Shown here one piece after another: positions 1-10,791 of a DNA stretch of 64,000 bases. Position 1 is the stretch's first letter. The number at the start of each line of letters is the position of its first letter. The stretch is from Ligustrum vulgare (Eukaryota > Streptophyta > Magnoliopsida > Lamiales > Oleaceae): the NCBI GenBank assembly GCA_963555705.1, contig OY743171.1, forward strand, positions 14,693,352 through 14,757,351, read 5' to 3'. The notes beneath the pieces are model-generated. The model had not been told where the DNA came from, made no database searches, and saw only the letters and a list, made by a program, of their open reading frames with translations. A program made the translations under genes and the position numbers.

Positions 1-565
1 TAACCAATTTCTTCAATAATATTAAAAAAAAACAATAAAGCATAAAGTAGCGTTTAAAAAAGCTGCAAAATGTTGGATTATAGGTTCTTGCAACACTCAA
101 AAAATATTGCAGAAGATTATACGGAAACACTTAATAAACGTTGCAAAAGATTGGACATAAAGTTACTGCAACACTTAAAAAATGTTGCAAAAGGGAATAC
201 TGCAACACTTAAAAAACGTTGCAACAGGATTTATGGCAACATTAACACTTAAAAAATGCTGCAAAAGGGTATACGACAACACCTAAAAAATATTGCAAAA
301 AGGTCTATGGCAACACTTAAAAAAAATATTGCAAAAGGGTTTATGGCAATACTCAATAAACATTGCAGAAGGTCTATTGCAACGTTTATTTTTGCCTTTT
401 TCAACATTCAAAAAACGTTGCGGAAAGTTTTTTTCTCTACGACAACACTGAGATTTGCAACACTTGTCAAACGTTGCAAAAGCCTCTTGGCAACAATTTT
501 TGAACACTGCAAAAGACTGTTTTGTTGTAATGAGAGAGCTACTTCTCAGTGGGAAGTAGGGAGGT
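1..565. repeat. Degenerate tandem array of a palindromic ~45-bp unit
   Basis: About ten imperfect units share the core GCAACACTTAAAAAA followed by GTTGCAA, so each unit has inverted GTTGCAA/TTGCAAC arms around an A-rich spacer. Unit length varies around 40-50 bp. The short open frames here are a by-product of the repeat and are not genes. Arrays like this occur as subterminal repeats of plant CACTA elements, but no CACTA terminus is visible because the window starts inside the array, so the assignment is inference. Confidence 0.75.
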
Positions 566-1827
566 GCTTATAAAATCCGTCTTACGTATATCATGAATAT
601 TTTCAAAATACCGTTGTCCTTATGCCAACAGCTTATCTCGATAGCCAGGAACTTCTGGTGGGGTGCTAAAGGAGAAGAAAAGAAAATATGTTGAAAAAGA
701 TGGAGCGACTTGTGTCGGAGTAAATGTGAGGGTGGATTGGGATTTCGAGTTCACCAAATTCAATCAGGCCCTAGTATCGAAACAAGCTTGGAGACTTCTC
801 AATAATACCACGTCCCTTCCAGCAAGAATTCTTGCAAGGAAATACCATCATGGTATTGATTTCTGGAATGCGGTTCCTAAACAAGGGTGCTCCTTCATGT
901 AGCGTAGTATTTTATAGGACAGGGATGTTCTCTTTAAGGGTGAAAGATGGTGTGTGGGTAATGGGGAGAAGATTCGTGTCTTTAAAGACCCGTGGATACC
1001 TTATACAACAACATTCATGCCTATCACTCGAAATGTTTCTGATGAAACAACTGTAAGTTACTTGCTGACATTTATGGGAGGCTGGGATAAAGAAAAGCTG
1101 GAGAGCCTGCTCCTACCGGTTGATGTCGAGATGATTTTATCTAAACCGCTTGGATGAGGACTAGAGAGGACAGGCTTATATGGCACTTTGATAGATTAGG
1201 TAACTATTCGGTGAAGAGTGGTTACCACTTGCTGATGAATATGAAATCAGTAAGGGATGGATCTAGTTCCAACACGGCAAACAAGTGGTGGCGGAGAGTA
1301 TGGAGTCTGCCTTGATGCTGCGGGTACGCACCTTCCTATGGAGACTTTATTTTTATATTTTGCCTTCAGGTGCATTGCTAAGTCGGAAAGGGATATCAAG
1401 CAACAGGAGTTGTACTTACTGTGGAGCATAGGAAACCAATTTTCATATCTTCTTTAAATGTGAACGGGCAAAATTCATCTGGAAGACAGTGGGAATTTGG
1501 CCTGAGATCAAGTAGCGTGCATCTAAGACGTGCGATGACATGCTCACCAGCTTCGCTTTTAACCAAACTTCAATAGATTTTGGGACAGTTGGAGCTATTT
1601 TATGGGTTATTTGGTGGGTACGAAATAATTAGGCGTTTGGAGGTCGAAGAAGAGAGGTTAAACACTTGGTAGAGCTAGCATCATTTGTCATCTTTTGTGA
1701 GGAAATGCCAATTGGTCTTCAGCAACCAACCACAGAACCTCAGAGACAATTGCATCGTCCAGCTAGGGGACGCCTCAAACTCAATACTGATGCGGCTGTT
1801 AGGGAGGGGAAGATGAAGGTTGGTGCA

Positions 1828-1988
1828 TGTTGAGATATTTGTTAGAGTTAGAATATTCTAGATTCATCTAGAATTAGTTGTTAGATTTAGCTTGTTAATT
1901 TCTCTATAAATGGTCTTAAGCATTGTAATTTTTATCAATCACTTTGAGTAATAATAAAATTTTACTTCCAAATTTTATATTTTGTACA
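1828..1988. mobile_element. 161-bp solo LTR inserted in the LINE RNase H domain
   Basis: It begins TGTTGAGATATT, ends TTTTGTACA, and is flanked by the perfect 5-bp duplication GTGCA (1823-1827 and 1989-1993). A TATA-like TATAAA lies at 1905-1910 and an AATAAAA signal near 1950. Removing it with one duplication copy makes the RNase H frame run through (KVGAVIQDD), confirming the boundaries. The very short LTR with TG...CA ends fits a small copia or TRIM-type element. Strand is uncertain, but the TATA and poly(A) signals read on the plus strand. Confidence 0.88.
1850..1874. promoter_or_regulatory. Heat-shock-element-like array in the solo LTR
   Basis: Five consecutive 5-bp modules carry GAA, TTC, GAT, ATC and GAA at their centres. 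This is the alternating inverted GAA/TTC layout of a heat-shock element, with two one-base mismatches. It lies about 30 bp upstream of the TATA-like sequence. Heat-shock elements are known in LTRs of heat-activated plant copia elements. Function here is inferred from pattern only. Confidence 0.45.
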
Positions 1989-2309
1989 GTGCAGTTATAC
2001 AAGATGACCAGGGGTCCGTTTTGGCATTTACGAGTAGAATAATTAACGGAAATTTGAACCTGGAGATGCAGAAGCACTGGCATTACGAGAGGGTCTCAAG
2101 CGGCACAAGTTACATGGTTACATGTAGAAGTTGTGGAAAGTGATGCATTACAATTGGTGCGGGATATCCAAAACATATCATCTTTAGTTCCCGGCGCCTT
2201 GGTTCTTATGGACATTCAAGTACTTATGGATGAGGTTGACTATGGTTCATGCTCCTACATTCCACGAGAGAGGAATAGCGTAGCCCACACGTTAACTTCT
2301 TTTGCGATT

Positions 2310-3760
2310 TGATAGGGTGCATATTTGCTATTTAATTAGTGATATTTCCTCTTATTCCATTGATTTTAAATGTTTAAATTGTAGATATTAATCATATTTT
2401 ATGACTCGTGGATTAGGTGGAGAATTGAGATCAAAATGGACTCAAATCACAAATTAGAAGGAAGAAGTTTGGAACTCTAAAATACCCAAACAGAGAAGGA
2501 CAAACAACAAGGCGTGGGCACGCCTTATTAATCCTGAAAGACAGCAACCTCATTACCTCAAATATTTAATGGGCTGGACTTGTGGACATTATTTTACAAT
2601 TCACTTTGGAGACAATTCCAACAACAACAATTTTATTTAACATAGAATGCGGCACATGTTTTGGGCTGGGATTACTCAATTATTATTTGGGCCCAACCTA
2701 ACCTAGATAAAATCGCGGCAGCAGACGTGAGATTAAAGGAGGGGGCTGAGATATAAAGGATTGGCAGTGAACAGATAAAAGGGGACGACGGACAGATTTT
2801 TGAAAAGGAGAAAAAGAAACAACAGAAAAGGGAAAAAGGCAGCACGACACATGAGGAGATAGAGACCTGCCAGATTCATGATTCTCCATTAGAGTTTGAC
2901 TTTCATTTATTTATTATTATTATTATTTTGTTTTTAACTTACAATCTTTATGGATAACTAAATTATTTTTCCAGTTCAAGGTTATTCAAAGTTTGATTCG
3001 CCAAAAATTGTGAGATCTAATTAAATTTAATTTGTTCTTTAATTGTTTTCTATTTATATGTCTTTTGCTTATGAATGAAGTTGTTATTTTGATTGATTAA
3101 TTCAAAGTGCACGTTGTTTTAATTTTCAAAATAATACTTAGCCAATTAGAAATCTAAATCCGTAATTGTTTAGGTTTTCTAATACAAGTGGCAAATAACA
3201 TAGTTAATTATAGACTGATTTTTGACTCATGTTATGAAGATATATAACCTAGCTTAAATAAATCACGCGTGTGAATTTGTTGGTTAGATTTGGTCGTCTC
3301 TCTAGAAATTAATGCTATTGGTAAATTAAATCCTACGATCGTATCTAGGATTGTTTATTGATTAGGGGAATAATCAACGAGCGTCTCTTGATTATCGATA
3401 AAGTAAGGAGAGATAGGTTGTTAGATCGTATCAATGACCATAACCGATTTAGAAAATGATTTAAGGATTTTATTTTTGCATCTATGATCAATTCCGTGAA
3501 TCAATACCGAGATTATACCTTGGGCTGGATATTTGTTTAATTTGATATTTCTAAAAATTTTAATTTCGCACTCGTTTAATTACAAATTGATTTTAATTCA
3601 AAATTCAAAATCCCCCCCTTGTTTTTAATTCAGTGTTTTTAATTTTCCCGAAGAATTAGATCTAACCAGTCCCTGTGGATTCGACCTTGCTCACCACTAT
3701 TGCAATTTATTTTTATAAGAGCAAGAAAATATTATTATTTGTTGGATTCGACACCCATCA
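2310..3760 (+). repeat. 5' LTR of Athila-like element 1
   Basis: The repeat starts TGATAGGGTGCA and ends CACCCATCA, giving imperfect inverted termini, and is 1451 bp long. The PBS follows after a 6-bp gap. The start resembles the TGATAGG start of the second Athila-like element at 32065, though the bodies differ. No partner LTR is present in the window. Confidence 0.82.
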
Positions 3761-3766
3761 AATTTT

Positions 3767-3784
3767 TGGCGCCGTTGCCGGGGA
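3767..3784 (+). promoter_or_regulatory. Primer binding site (tRNA-Asp type)
   Basis: TGGCGCCGTTGCCGGGGA just after the LTR is the common minus-strand primer site of Athila/Tat-type plant Gypsy elements, complementary to the 3' end of tRNA-Asp. The identical site occurs in the second element at 33515-33532. Confidence 0.85.
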
Positions 3785-3846
3785 TTGGTGTTAATCAGAT
3801 TTAATTTTTCATTTATCATTTTTAATTTTTAATTTTTATTTCTTTT

Positions 3847-6800
3847 ATGCCTCGTTGTTCTCGTACAGGTGAATTGCAATACGATCCTGAAATCGAGAAA
3901 ACTGCTCGGAAATTGAGGAAAGAAACCAAGTTGCTAAAACAAACCAGATTGAATCAAGCAATTGAGCTGACAGATTCAACAACTAATTCTTCTAGTGATT
4001 CTGAAACAGAGCAAAAGCAAGCAATGACCAATGATGAAAGAACTTTAAGGGAATTGGCTGCACCAAATGAAAATCAACAGCCATTGTGCATTCAGTATCC
4101 AATTTTGGACGTGGGATTCGAGTTGAAATCCGGATTGATCCACTTGCTACCCAAATTCTATGGGCTTGAGAATGAAGACCCCCACAAACATCTGAAGGAA
4201 TTCCACATGGTGTGTTCAAGTATGAAACCACAAGGAGTGACTGAAGAACAAATAAAGCTGTGGGCTTTTCCATTCTCATTAGCTGACAGGGCAAAAGATT
4301 GACTATTTTATCTACCATCAGGTTATGTGACTACGTGGACAGGGATGGTCAGGCTATTTCTTGATAAATTTTTCCCAGCTTCAAGAGCTGCAAATATAAA
4401 AAGAGAGGTGTGTGGGATCAAACAGAGAGATACTGAAACCTTGCATGAATATTGGGAAAGGTTCAAACAATTGTGTGCAAGCTGTCCTCAACATGGGATT
4501 TCGGAACAATTACTAATTCAGTACTTCTATGAGGGATTGTTGCCGATGGAGAGGAAAATGATGGACGCAGCTAGCGGAGGAGCAATAGTGAATAAAACCC
4601 CAACTGCCGCTAGGGATTTGATCTCCATCATGGCTGCTAACACACAGCAGTTTGGATTTAGACAAGACACCCCTGTGAAAAGGGTGAACGAGGTAAATGT
4701 ATCCTCCCTTGAAAATCAAATAGCAAACCTAACCTCTCTTGTTCAACAAATGGCTGTAGGAAATGTGCAACAGGTAAAAGCCTGTGGAATTTGCGCTACA
4801 ACCAGTCATCCAACTGACACTTGCCCTACTCTCCAAGAAGATTCATTTGAGCAGGCAAATGCTATTGGAAGATTTCCGGGTCCACCTCAAACAAAGTATG
4901 ATCCCTATTCTAACACTTACAATCCTGGATGGAAGGATCATCCCAATTTTAGTTATCAGACAAGGCCGCAATTTCAACAGGTCCAACAATTCCAGCCTAG
5001 ACAGCCTGCTCCTCAACCACAACAATCTTCTTCTTCAAACTCAGGTATGTCTCTAGAAGAAATTGTTAAATCACTTGCAACTAATACACAACAGTTTCAA
5101 CAGGAGACGAGGACGGGGATAAAAAATTTGGAGACTCAAGTAAGTCAATTGGCATCAACTGTGAGCCGATTAGAATCTCAAGGCAAATTACCGTCCCAAA
5201 CCATCGTCAACCCAAAACAAAATGCCAGTGCAATCACTTTGAGAAGCGGGAAGGAATTGAAAGAGCCTGGTAAAGCAAAGCAAGGTAATTCGGGGGAAGA
5301 ATCTGAAAAGGAAGTCATCCCACAACATCAAGTTGATCAGCCTGAAGTCCTTAACAGAGAACAACCAAAAGTTTTCGTGACACCTCCTCCATTCCCTACA
5401 AGATTGAGCAAATCCAAAAAGGAAGAAGAAGAGAAGGAAATCATGGAGACATTTCGAAAAATTGAGGTAAATATTCCCTTACTTGATGCGATTAAACAAG
5501 TGCCTAGATATGCTAAATTTTTGAAGGAATTGTGCACTAATAAGAGGAAGTTGAAAGGGAATGAAAAGATAAGTGTTGGAGAAAATGTTTCAGCTGTTCT
5601 CCAGAAAAAATTACCTCCTAAATGCAAGGACCCAAGTATGTTTACTATCCCTTGTAAAGTAGGTAAAGTTAGAGTCGAAAAGGCCATGTTAGATCTAGGA
5701 GCCTCAATAAATGTCATGCCTCTTTCTGTTTATTCATCTTTAAATATTAGACCATTGAAGGAAACATGTGTGATTATTCAATTAGCAGATAGGTCTAACG
5801 TATACCCAGAGGGAGTCTTAGAAGATGTATTGGTTCAGGTTAATGAATTGGTTTTTCCTGCTGATTTTTTTGTTCTTAATATGGAGGAAGATGATTCTTC
5901 TAATCCTACGCCTATTTTATTAGGAAGACCATTTCTTAAAACATCTAGGACAAAAATTGATGTGCATGCTGGAACACTCACGATGGAGTTTGATGGTGAA
6001 ATTATTAAATTTAATATTTATGAAGCCATGAGATATCCTAGTGATGTGTCACCTGTTTATGTTATGGATGTTATTGATCCTTTAGCACAAAATCTTTTTG
6101 ACCTTAACAGTGATGATAAGTTGAATGTTGCACTAAGCAGGAACCTCACTCTTGATGGACCAGAGAAGGCTATGAAGAATTTTGTGTTCGATTTCGACTT
6201 GCAAGATGCAATTCAGGAATTAGAGTCACTCAAACCTATAAGGTATAATGTATCTCAAATTGAATTGCCTATCTCTCACACAAAACTTCTTTCTCCTGTT
6301 GAGCAGGCACCAAAATTGGAATTGAAACCACTACCAGACCATTTGAAGTATGTGTTCTTAGGAGAAAGAGAAATGCTCCCGGTGATTATCTCCAACAAAC
6401 TCTCTCCCTTGGAAGAAGAGAAATTAACTCGAGTGCTTAGGGAGTATAAACAAGCAATTGGGTGGACTATAGCTGACATCAAGGGATTGAGCCCTTCTAC
6501 ATGCATGCATAGGATATTATTGGAAGAAGATTGTAAACCATCTAGAGAAGCTCAACGGAGATTAAATCCACCAATGATGGAAGTGGTAAAGAAAGAAATT
6601 TTGAAACTTCTGGATGCAGGTATGATCTATCCAATTTCTGACAGTAAATGGGTAAGCCCAGTTCAGGTAGTCCCAAAGAAAACAGGTATAACGGTTATTA
6701 AAAATTCAGAAGGTGAGATGATCCCAACTCGTGTTGAAAATGGGTGGCGGGTATGTATTGATTATAGGAAGTTAAATGCTGCAACTAGAAAAGATCACTT

Positions 6801-8788
6801 CCCCCTCCCATTTATTAATCAAATGCTTGAGCGTGTAGCAGGTCGTACTCATTATTGTTGTCTTGATGGTTATTCAGGTTTTCACCAGATTCCGGTTGCA
6901 CCGGAAGATCAAGAGAAAACCACGTTCACGTGCCCGTTTGGCACCTTTGCATATAGACGAATGCCGTTTGGACTATGCAATGCTCCTGCTACATTCCAAA
7001 GGTGTATGGTTAGTATATTTTCTGATTATGTGGAAAACATCATAGAGGTGTTCATAGACGATTTTACCATTTATGGCAATTCTTTTGATGCATGTTTAAC
7101 TAACCTTACAAAAGTTCTAGGAAGATGCATAGAAACAAATCTAGTTTTGAACTATGAAAAATGTCACTTTATGGTTGATCAAGGAATTATTCTAGGTCAT
7201 GTTGTGTCTTCCAAGGGTATTGAGGTTGATAAGGCTAAGATAGATATTATTAAATCCTTGCCTTACCCCACGACTGTGCGGGAAGTTCGCTCTTTTCTTG
7301 GTCATGCAGGTTTTTACAGGCGCTTTATCAAGGATTTTTCCAAGATCACTCAGCCCATGTGCAAGTTATTGCAAAAAGACATGGTGTTTGAATTCGATGA
7401 GGGATGCAAAGGAGCATTTGATAAGTTGAAAGATATGCTCACCTCAGCACCTATTATCCAACCACCTGATTGGAACCTCCCATTTGAAATCATGTGTGAT
7501 GCAAGTAATTATGCAGTTGGTGCTGTGCTTGGACAAAAAGTTGGAAGAGCCCATCATGCCATTTATTATGCCTCCAGAACACTTGATAATGCACAAAGCA
7601 ACTATTCAACAACAGAAAAAGAACTTTTAGCTATTGTTTTTGCTTTGGAAAAATTTCGTCAATATTTGCTTGGTACTAAGGTAATAATTTATTCTGATCA
7701 TGCAGCTCTCAAGTATTTGTTTTCAAAGAAGGAGGCAAAACCTAGGTTGATTCGGTGGATTCTCTTGTTACAAGAGTTCGACTTGGAGATACGTGATAAA
7801 AAGGGCACAGAGAATTTGGTTGCTGATCATCTGAGTAGATTGACCACAAGTGAAGAACCATCACCATTGAAGGACAGTTTTCCAGATGAGTACCTATTTT
7901 CTATTAAAGAGGCAGTCCCCTGGTATGCTGATATAGTTAATTATCTAGTTACTAAAACGCTGCCACATGATTTGTCTAGAGCTCAAAAAGATAGGATAAG
8001 GAGTGATGCTAAATATTATGTATGGGATGACCCTTACTTGTGGAAACATTGTTCTGACCAAATTATTCGTAGGTGTGTCTCTCAACAAGAAATTCCTTCA
8101 ATTTTAAAATTTTGTCATTCTTATGCTTGTGGAGGACATTTTGGTCCTAAGAGAACAGCCCGTAAGGTGCTAGAGTGTGGATTGTTTTGGCCTACTTTGT
8201 TTCACGATTCGTACATGTTTTGCAAATCTTGTGAACAATGTCAAAAACTGGAACTATAGGACGTAGAGATCAAATGCCCCTTACCCCTATTCTTGTTTGT
8301 GAAATATTTGATGTGTGGGGTATAGATTTCATGGGTCCTTTTCCTTCTTCTTATAATAATGTTTACATAATTCTTACTGTGGATTATGTTTCAAAATGGG
8401 TGGAAGCTAAAGCCACCCGGACTGATGATGCTAAAGTGGTTGCAGATTTTGTCAAATCTCATATTTTTGTTAGGTTCGGGACACCAAAGGCTATCATTAG
8501 TGATCGCGGGACTCACTTTTGCAATAAAGTGGTGGAAGCCTTACTAAAGAAATACAATGTTACCCACCGCATCTCTACTGCGTATCACCCGCAAACAAAT
8601 GGACAGGCTGAAGTGTCCAATAGAGAAATCAAATCCATACTTGAAAAGACAGTCAACCCGAACAGGAAGGACTGAAGTCTAAGGCTTGATGATGTGCTTT
8701 GGGCTTATCGAACAGCCTACAAAACTCCTATAGGTATGTCTCCTTACCGTTATGTATTTGGCAAACCATGTCATCTTCCAGTAGAGCT
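3847..8788 (+). pseudogene. Gag-Pol of Athila-like element 1 (stops and frameshift)
   Basis: One reading frame runs from the ATG at 3847 to 8259, broken by an in-frame TGA at 4300-4302. Gag includes a capsid-like region around 4160-4600 and a CCHC knuckle CGICATTSHPTDTC (about 4783-4824). The protease carries DLGASINVMP (about 5692) and LLGRPFL (about 5920). RT has the active-site FIDD (7051-7062). RNase H begins at CDASNYAVGAVLG (about 7495). The integrase HHCC finger lies at about 8115-8240. A one-base frameshift near 8245 moves the integrase core to another frame, where the D, D and E residues lie in GIDFMGP (about 8320), SDRGTHF (about 8500) and QAEVSNRE (about 8605). A further TGA sits at 8673-8675. 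The frame ends at the truncation point near 8788, before the integrase C-terminal domain is complete. Confidence 0.88.
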
Positions 8789-9864
8789 ACAAAACTGTTT
8801 TTGAAGCACTTCCGACGAGATTTTGAACTTCGGACCAAAAGTAAGTTTGTTCTAAATTAAATTTCAAACTTATTGACGGTTTCCATTTATCCATATGAAC
8901 AACATATTAAAATATGGACAATTTTACCCTTGGTAATACATAAAAGTAAATTAATCGAAAATTAACGATTAATATGTGATCAACAAGATAAATTAAAGAT
9001 TTTAAATAAGATATAAGTAAAATAATCATTGTCACACCGTGATGGATTGAGTTATTATGGACTGGATTTATACCTTGACTGGATTTGACGATATGACTCA
9101 ATCACTATTATGAATACCTTGACTGGAAGATATGACTCGCTCAATCATGAAAGGTAATTATTTCATTATGTTGACACCACCTATATGGTCGGTTTATCAA
9201 TTGAATACATGGAATACTTTTATTCATATTTTATATTATTTGTCAATATATATACGTGGTGGTATAACCCTAGTATTATTATTGTTAATATATACAATAT
9301 TTTTATTTGATACTTCATTAAATGATACCAGAAGTTATCAATACTAAAGTTAGAAAATATTTTATCAAACGGTACCGGAAGTTACCATTATCTGTATCTG
9401 TATTGAAAAGATAGATAAAAATGGATTATCCAACAAGAAAAATGTTGATGTATGATAAGATAATATCACATGATAGCACGGATATGGCTAATGTGAAAAT
9501 AATCTCATCAGTATTATAAGATGAATATTAGATGATAAGTATCTGGAAAAGTTCTTGCACGAGCACTTATGTATTCCAGAAGAAGTACGTATTTACTCCA
9601 GAAGAAGTAAAAATTATCATCTAAACATACTGAAATGATATTATTATTATTGCTCCTGAAGAAGCATAAACGAGTCATACATACAAAATACAAAAAGGGG
9701 AAACATTTATGATCCTCAAAATTAGAGATGTGTTTCGGGAGTAGCCGTATCCTACCACCTCTGATCTTTTGAGGAAATAAAGAAACATTGATAAAATCCT
9801 AGAAATTTAAGGTGTGTCTTAAGAGTAAGAATACTCCGTACTCTACCACCACCTATTCTAGGGT
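8789..9864. other. Non-coding stretch left of the LOG-like ORF
   Basis: No gene is visible. The first ~60 bp (TTTTTGAAGCACTTCCGACG and onward) look like untranslated leader of a copia element. Short repeats occur at 9030-9140 (ACTGGA plus ATGACTC motifs). CCAGAAG-type motifs occur at about 9328, 9375, 9576, 9599 and 9653. A two-fold repeat of a TACTCCGTACTCTACCACC-like segment lies at about 9720-9870. Confidence 0.4.
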
Positions 9865-10518
9865 TCACAAAGTTAAGTTTACATTAACCGGACTCCATTT
9901 TCGCTTGATTCCCTTTCCTTGCGACCAATCTATCTTAAATCCTGCTGGATCTTGTATGAGGATATATGACTGCAACTTATCTAGCAGTTCCTCGATAGTA
10001 GGAGCAGAAATAAGGATTCTCCTAGAAAATGGAGAGATGAATCCCTGTTCCATGGCATAATCAAGAAATGTTAGAAAACCATCAAAGAAATTGTTAACAT
10101 TTAAAAGCCCAATAGGCTTGGTATGGAGATCTAATTGAGCCCATGAGGTAATATTAAAGATTTCCTCTAAAGTACCAAAACCTCCAAACAGTGCTATGAA
10201 GGCATCAGAACCATATAACATGCAAGTTATGCGTTTATGGATAGATAAGGTTTGTACTTCATGCCCTCGTGTTTTGCCTGCGATATCAACTAAAGGAACG
10301 GGTATAACATCTATTACTCTTGTTTTCTCTGTTAGAGCGGATTGGGAAACACAACCCATCAATCCACTACTACCTCCTCCATATACTAGATTGATACCTT
10401 TCTCTCCCAACTTCTTTCCTAAATCCACCGCTGCTTCTAGATACCCAAAACATTTCCCTACTTTTGATCCACAAAATACACAGATAGTTTTGATCTGTCG
10501 AAGTTTTGGTCCTTCCAT
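9865..10518 (-). CDS. LOG: LONELY GUY-like cytokinin riboside 5'-monophosphate phosphoribohydrolase, intronless
   Basis: LOG enzymes release active cytokinin bases from cytokinin nucleotides in the cytosol. This 217-residue frame aligns over the whole LOG fold. It has the N-terminal strand ICVFCGS (residues 12-18), the nucleotide-binding loop LVYGGGSSGLMG (44-55), DAFIALFGGFGTLEE (105-119), and KPIGLLNV with EQGFISP near the C-terminus. The family signature is PGGxGTxxE; here the proline is phenylalanine (F111). The upstream helix keeps R96 and M100 but has Tyr where LOGs have a second Arg. The glutamate of LEE is kept. Plant LOG genes normally have several introns; this copy has none and no stop, suggesting a retrocopy. 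I chose Met34 of the longer frame (which starts at 10617) because it aligns with LOG N-termini; the extra 33 residues are hydrophobic and unlike LOG. It lies antisense within a copia-like remnant, 273 bp downstream of the cysteine-rich ORF on the same strand. Activity is doubtful given the altered motif. Confidence 0.75.
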   Translation of the reverse strand: MEGPKLRQIKTICVFCGSKVGKCFGYLEAAVDLGKKLGEKGINLVYGGGSSGLMGCVSQSALTEKTRVIDVIPVPLVDIAGKTRGHEVQTLSIHKRITCMLYGSDAFIALFGGFGTLEEIFNITSWAQLDLHTKPIGLLNVNNFFDGFLTFLDYAMEQGFISPFSRRILISAPTIEELLDKLQSYILIQDPAGFKIDWSQGKGIKRKWSPVNVNLTL

Positions 10519-10791
10519 CTTTGAGAGTATAAGGAAGGAAAAACTTATGAGAAAATGATATTTTGGGATGCATGAAACTGTGAAAATCATTGGCTTTTTA
10601 AATTTGAAAAACTTCACTATTTACTGCTCATCTTTTGAAAAAGTGAAACCTAATTCTGACTAATTTACACTACTTTTGATAAAGCTTACATTTCGGTAAT
10701 TTTTCAATACACTTTATCAATACTCGAGAAATGAAACATGAAAATATTTTATGTGCAAATATATACACACAATATACTGATTTACCTTGTA

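Larger units (their letters stand above)
566..2309 (+). pseudogene. Non-LTR (LINE) reverse transcriptase C-terminus and RNase H, decayed
   Basis: Conceptual translation across several frames gives the C-terminal part of a plant LINE polyprotein. It reads NFWWGAKGEEKKICW (about 640-690), then FNQALVSKQAWRLL (about 760-800) and GNGEKIRVFKDPWIP (about 960-1005). The zinc-finger-like zf-RVT region follows around 1200-1480. An RNase H domain starts with LKLNTDAAV (about 1775) and ends with RERNSVAHTLTSFAI (about 2270-2309). Breaks include a stop at about 898-900, several frameshifts, and an inserted 161-bp solo LTR in the RNase H domain. The endonuclease and the RT catalytic core are absent. The final stop codon is supplied by the first bases of the Gypsy LTR at 2310, so the LINE 3' end was cut off by that element. 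Confidence 0.8.
2310..8788 (+). mobile_element. Athila-type Ty3/Gypsy element 1, truncated (3' part and 3' LTR missing)
   Basis: The 5' LTR, a tRNA-Asp type primer binding site, gag, protease, RT, RNase H and integrase follow in that order, as in the Athila lineage. Homology stops abruptly within the integrase C-terminal region (after HLPVEL, about 8788), where unrelated AT-rich sequence begins. No 3' LTR of this family occurs downstream. The left flank CGATT (2305-2309) therefore cannot be matched to a right flank. It inserted into the end of the LINE RNase H domain. Confidence 0.88.

Noticed and set aside
70..573. Overlapping ORFs in the first 600 bp
   Set aside because: They are translations of the tandem array on both strands and share its period; not genes.
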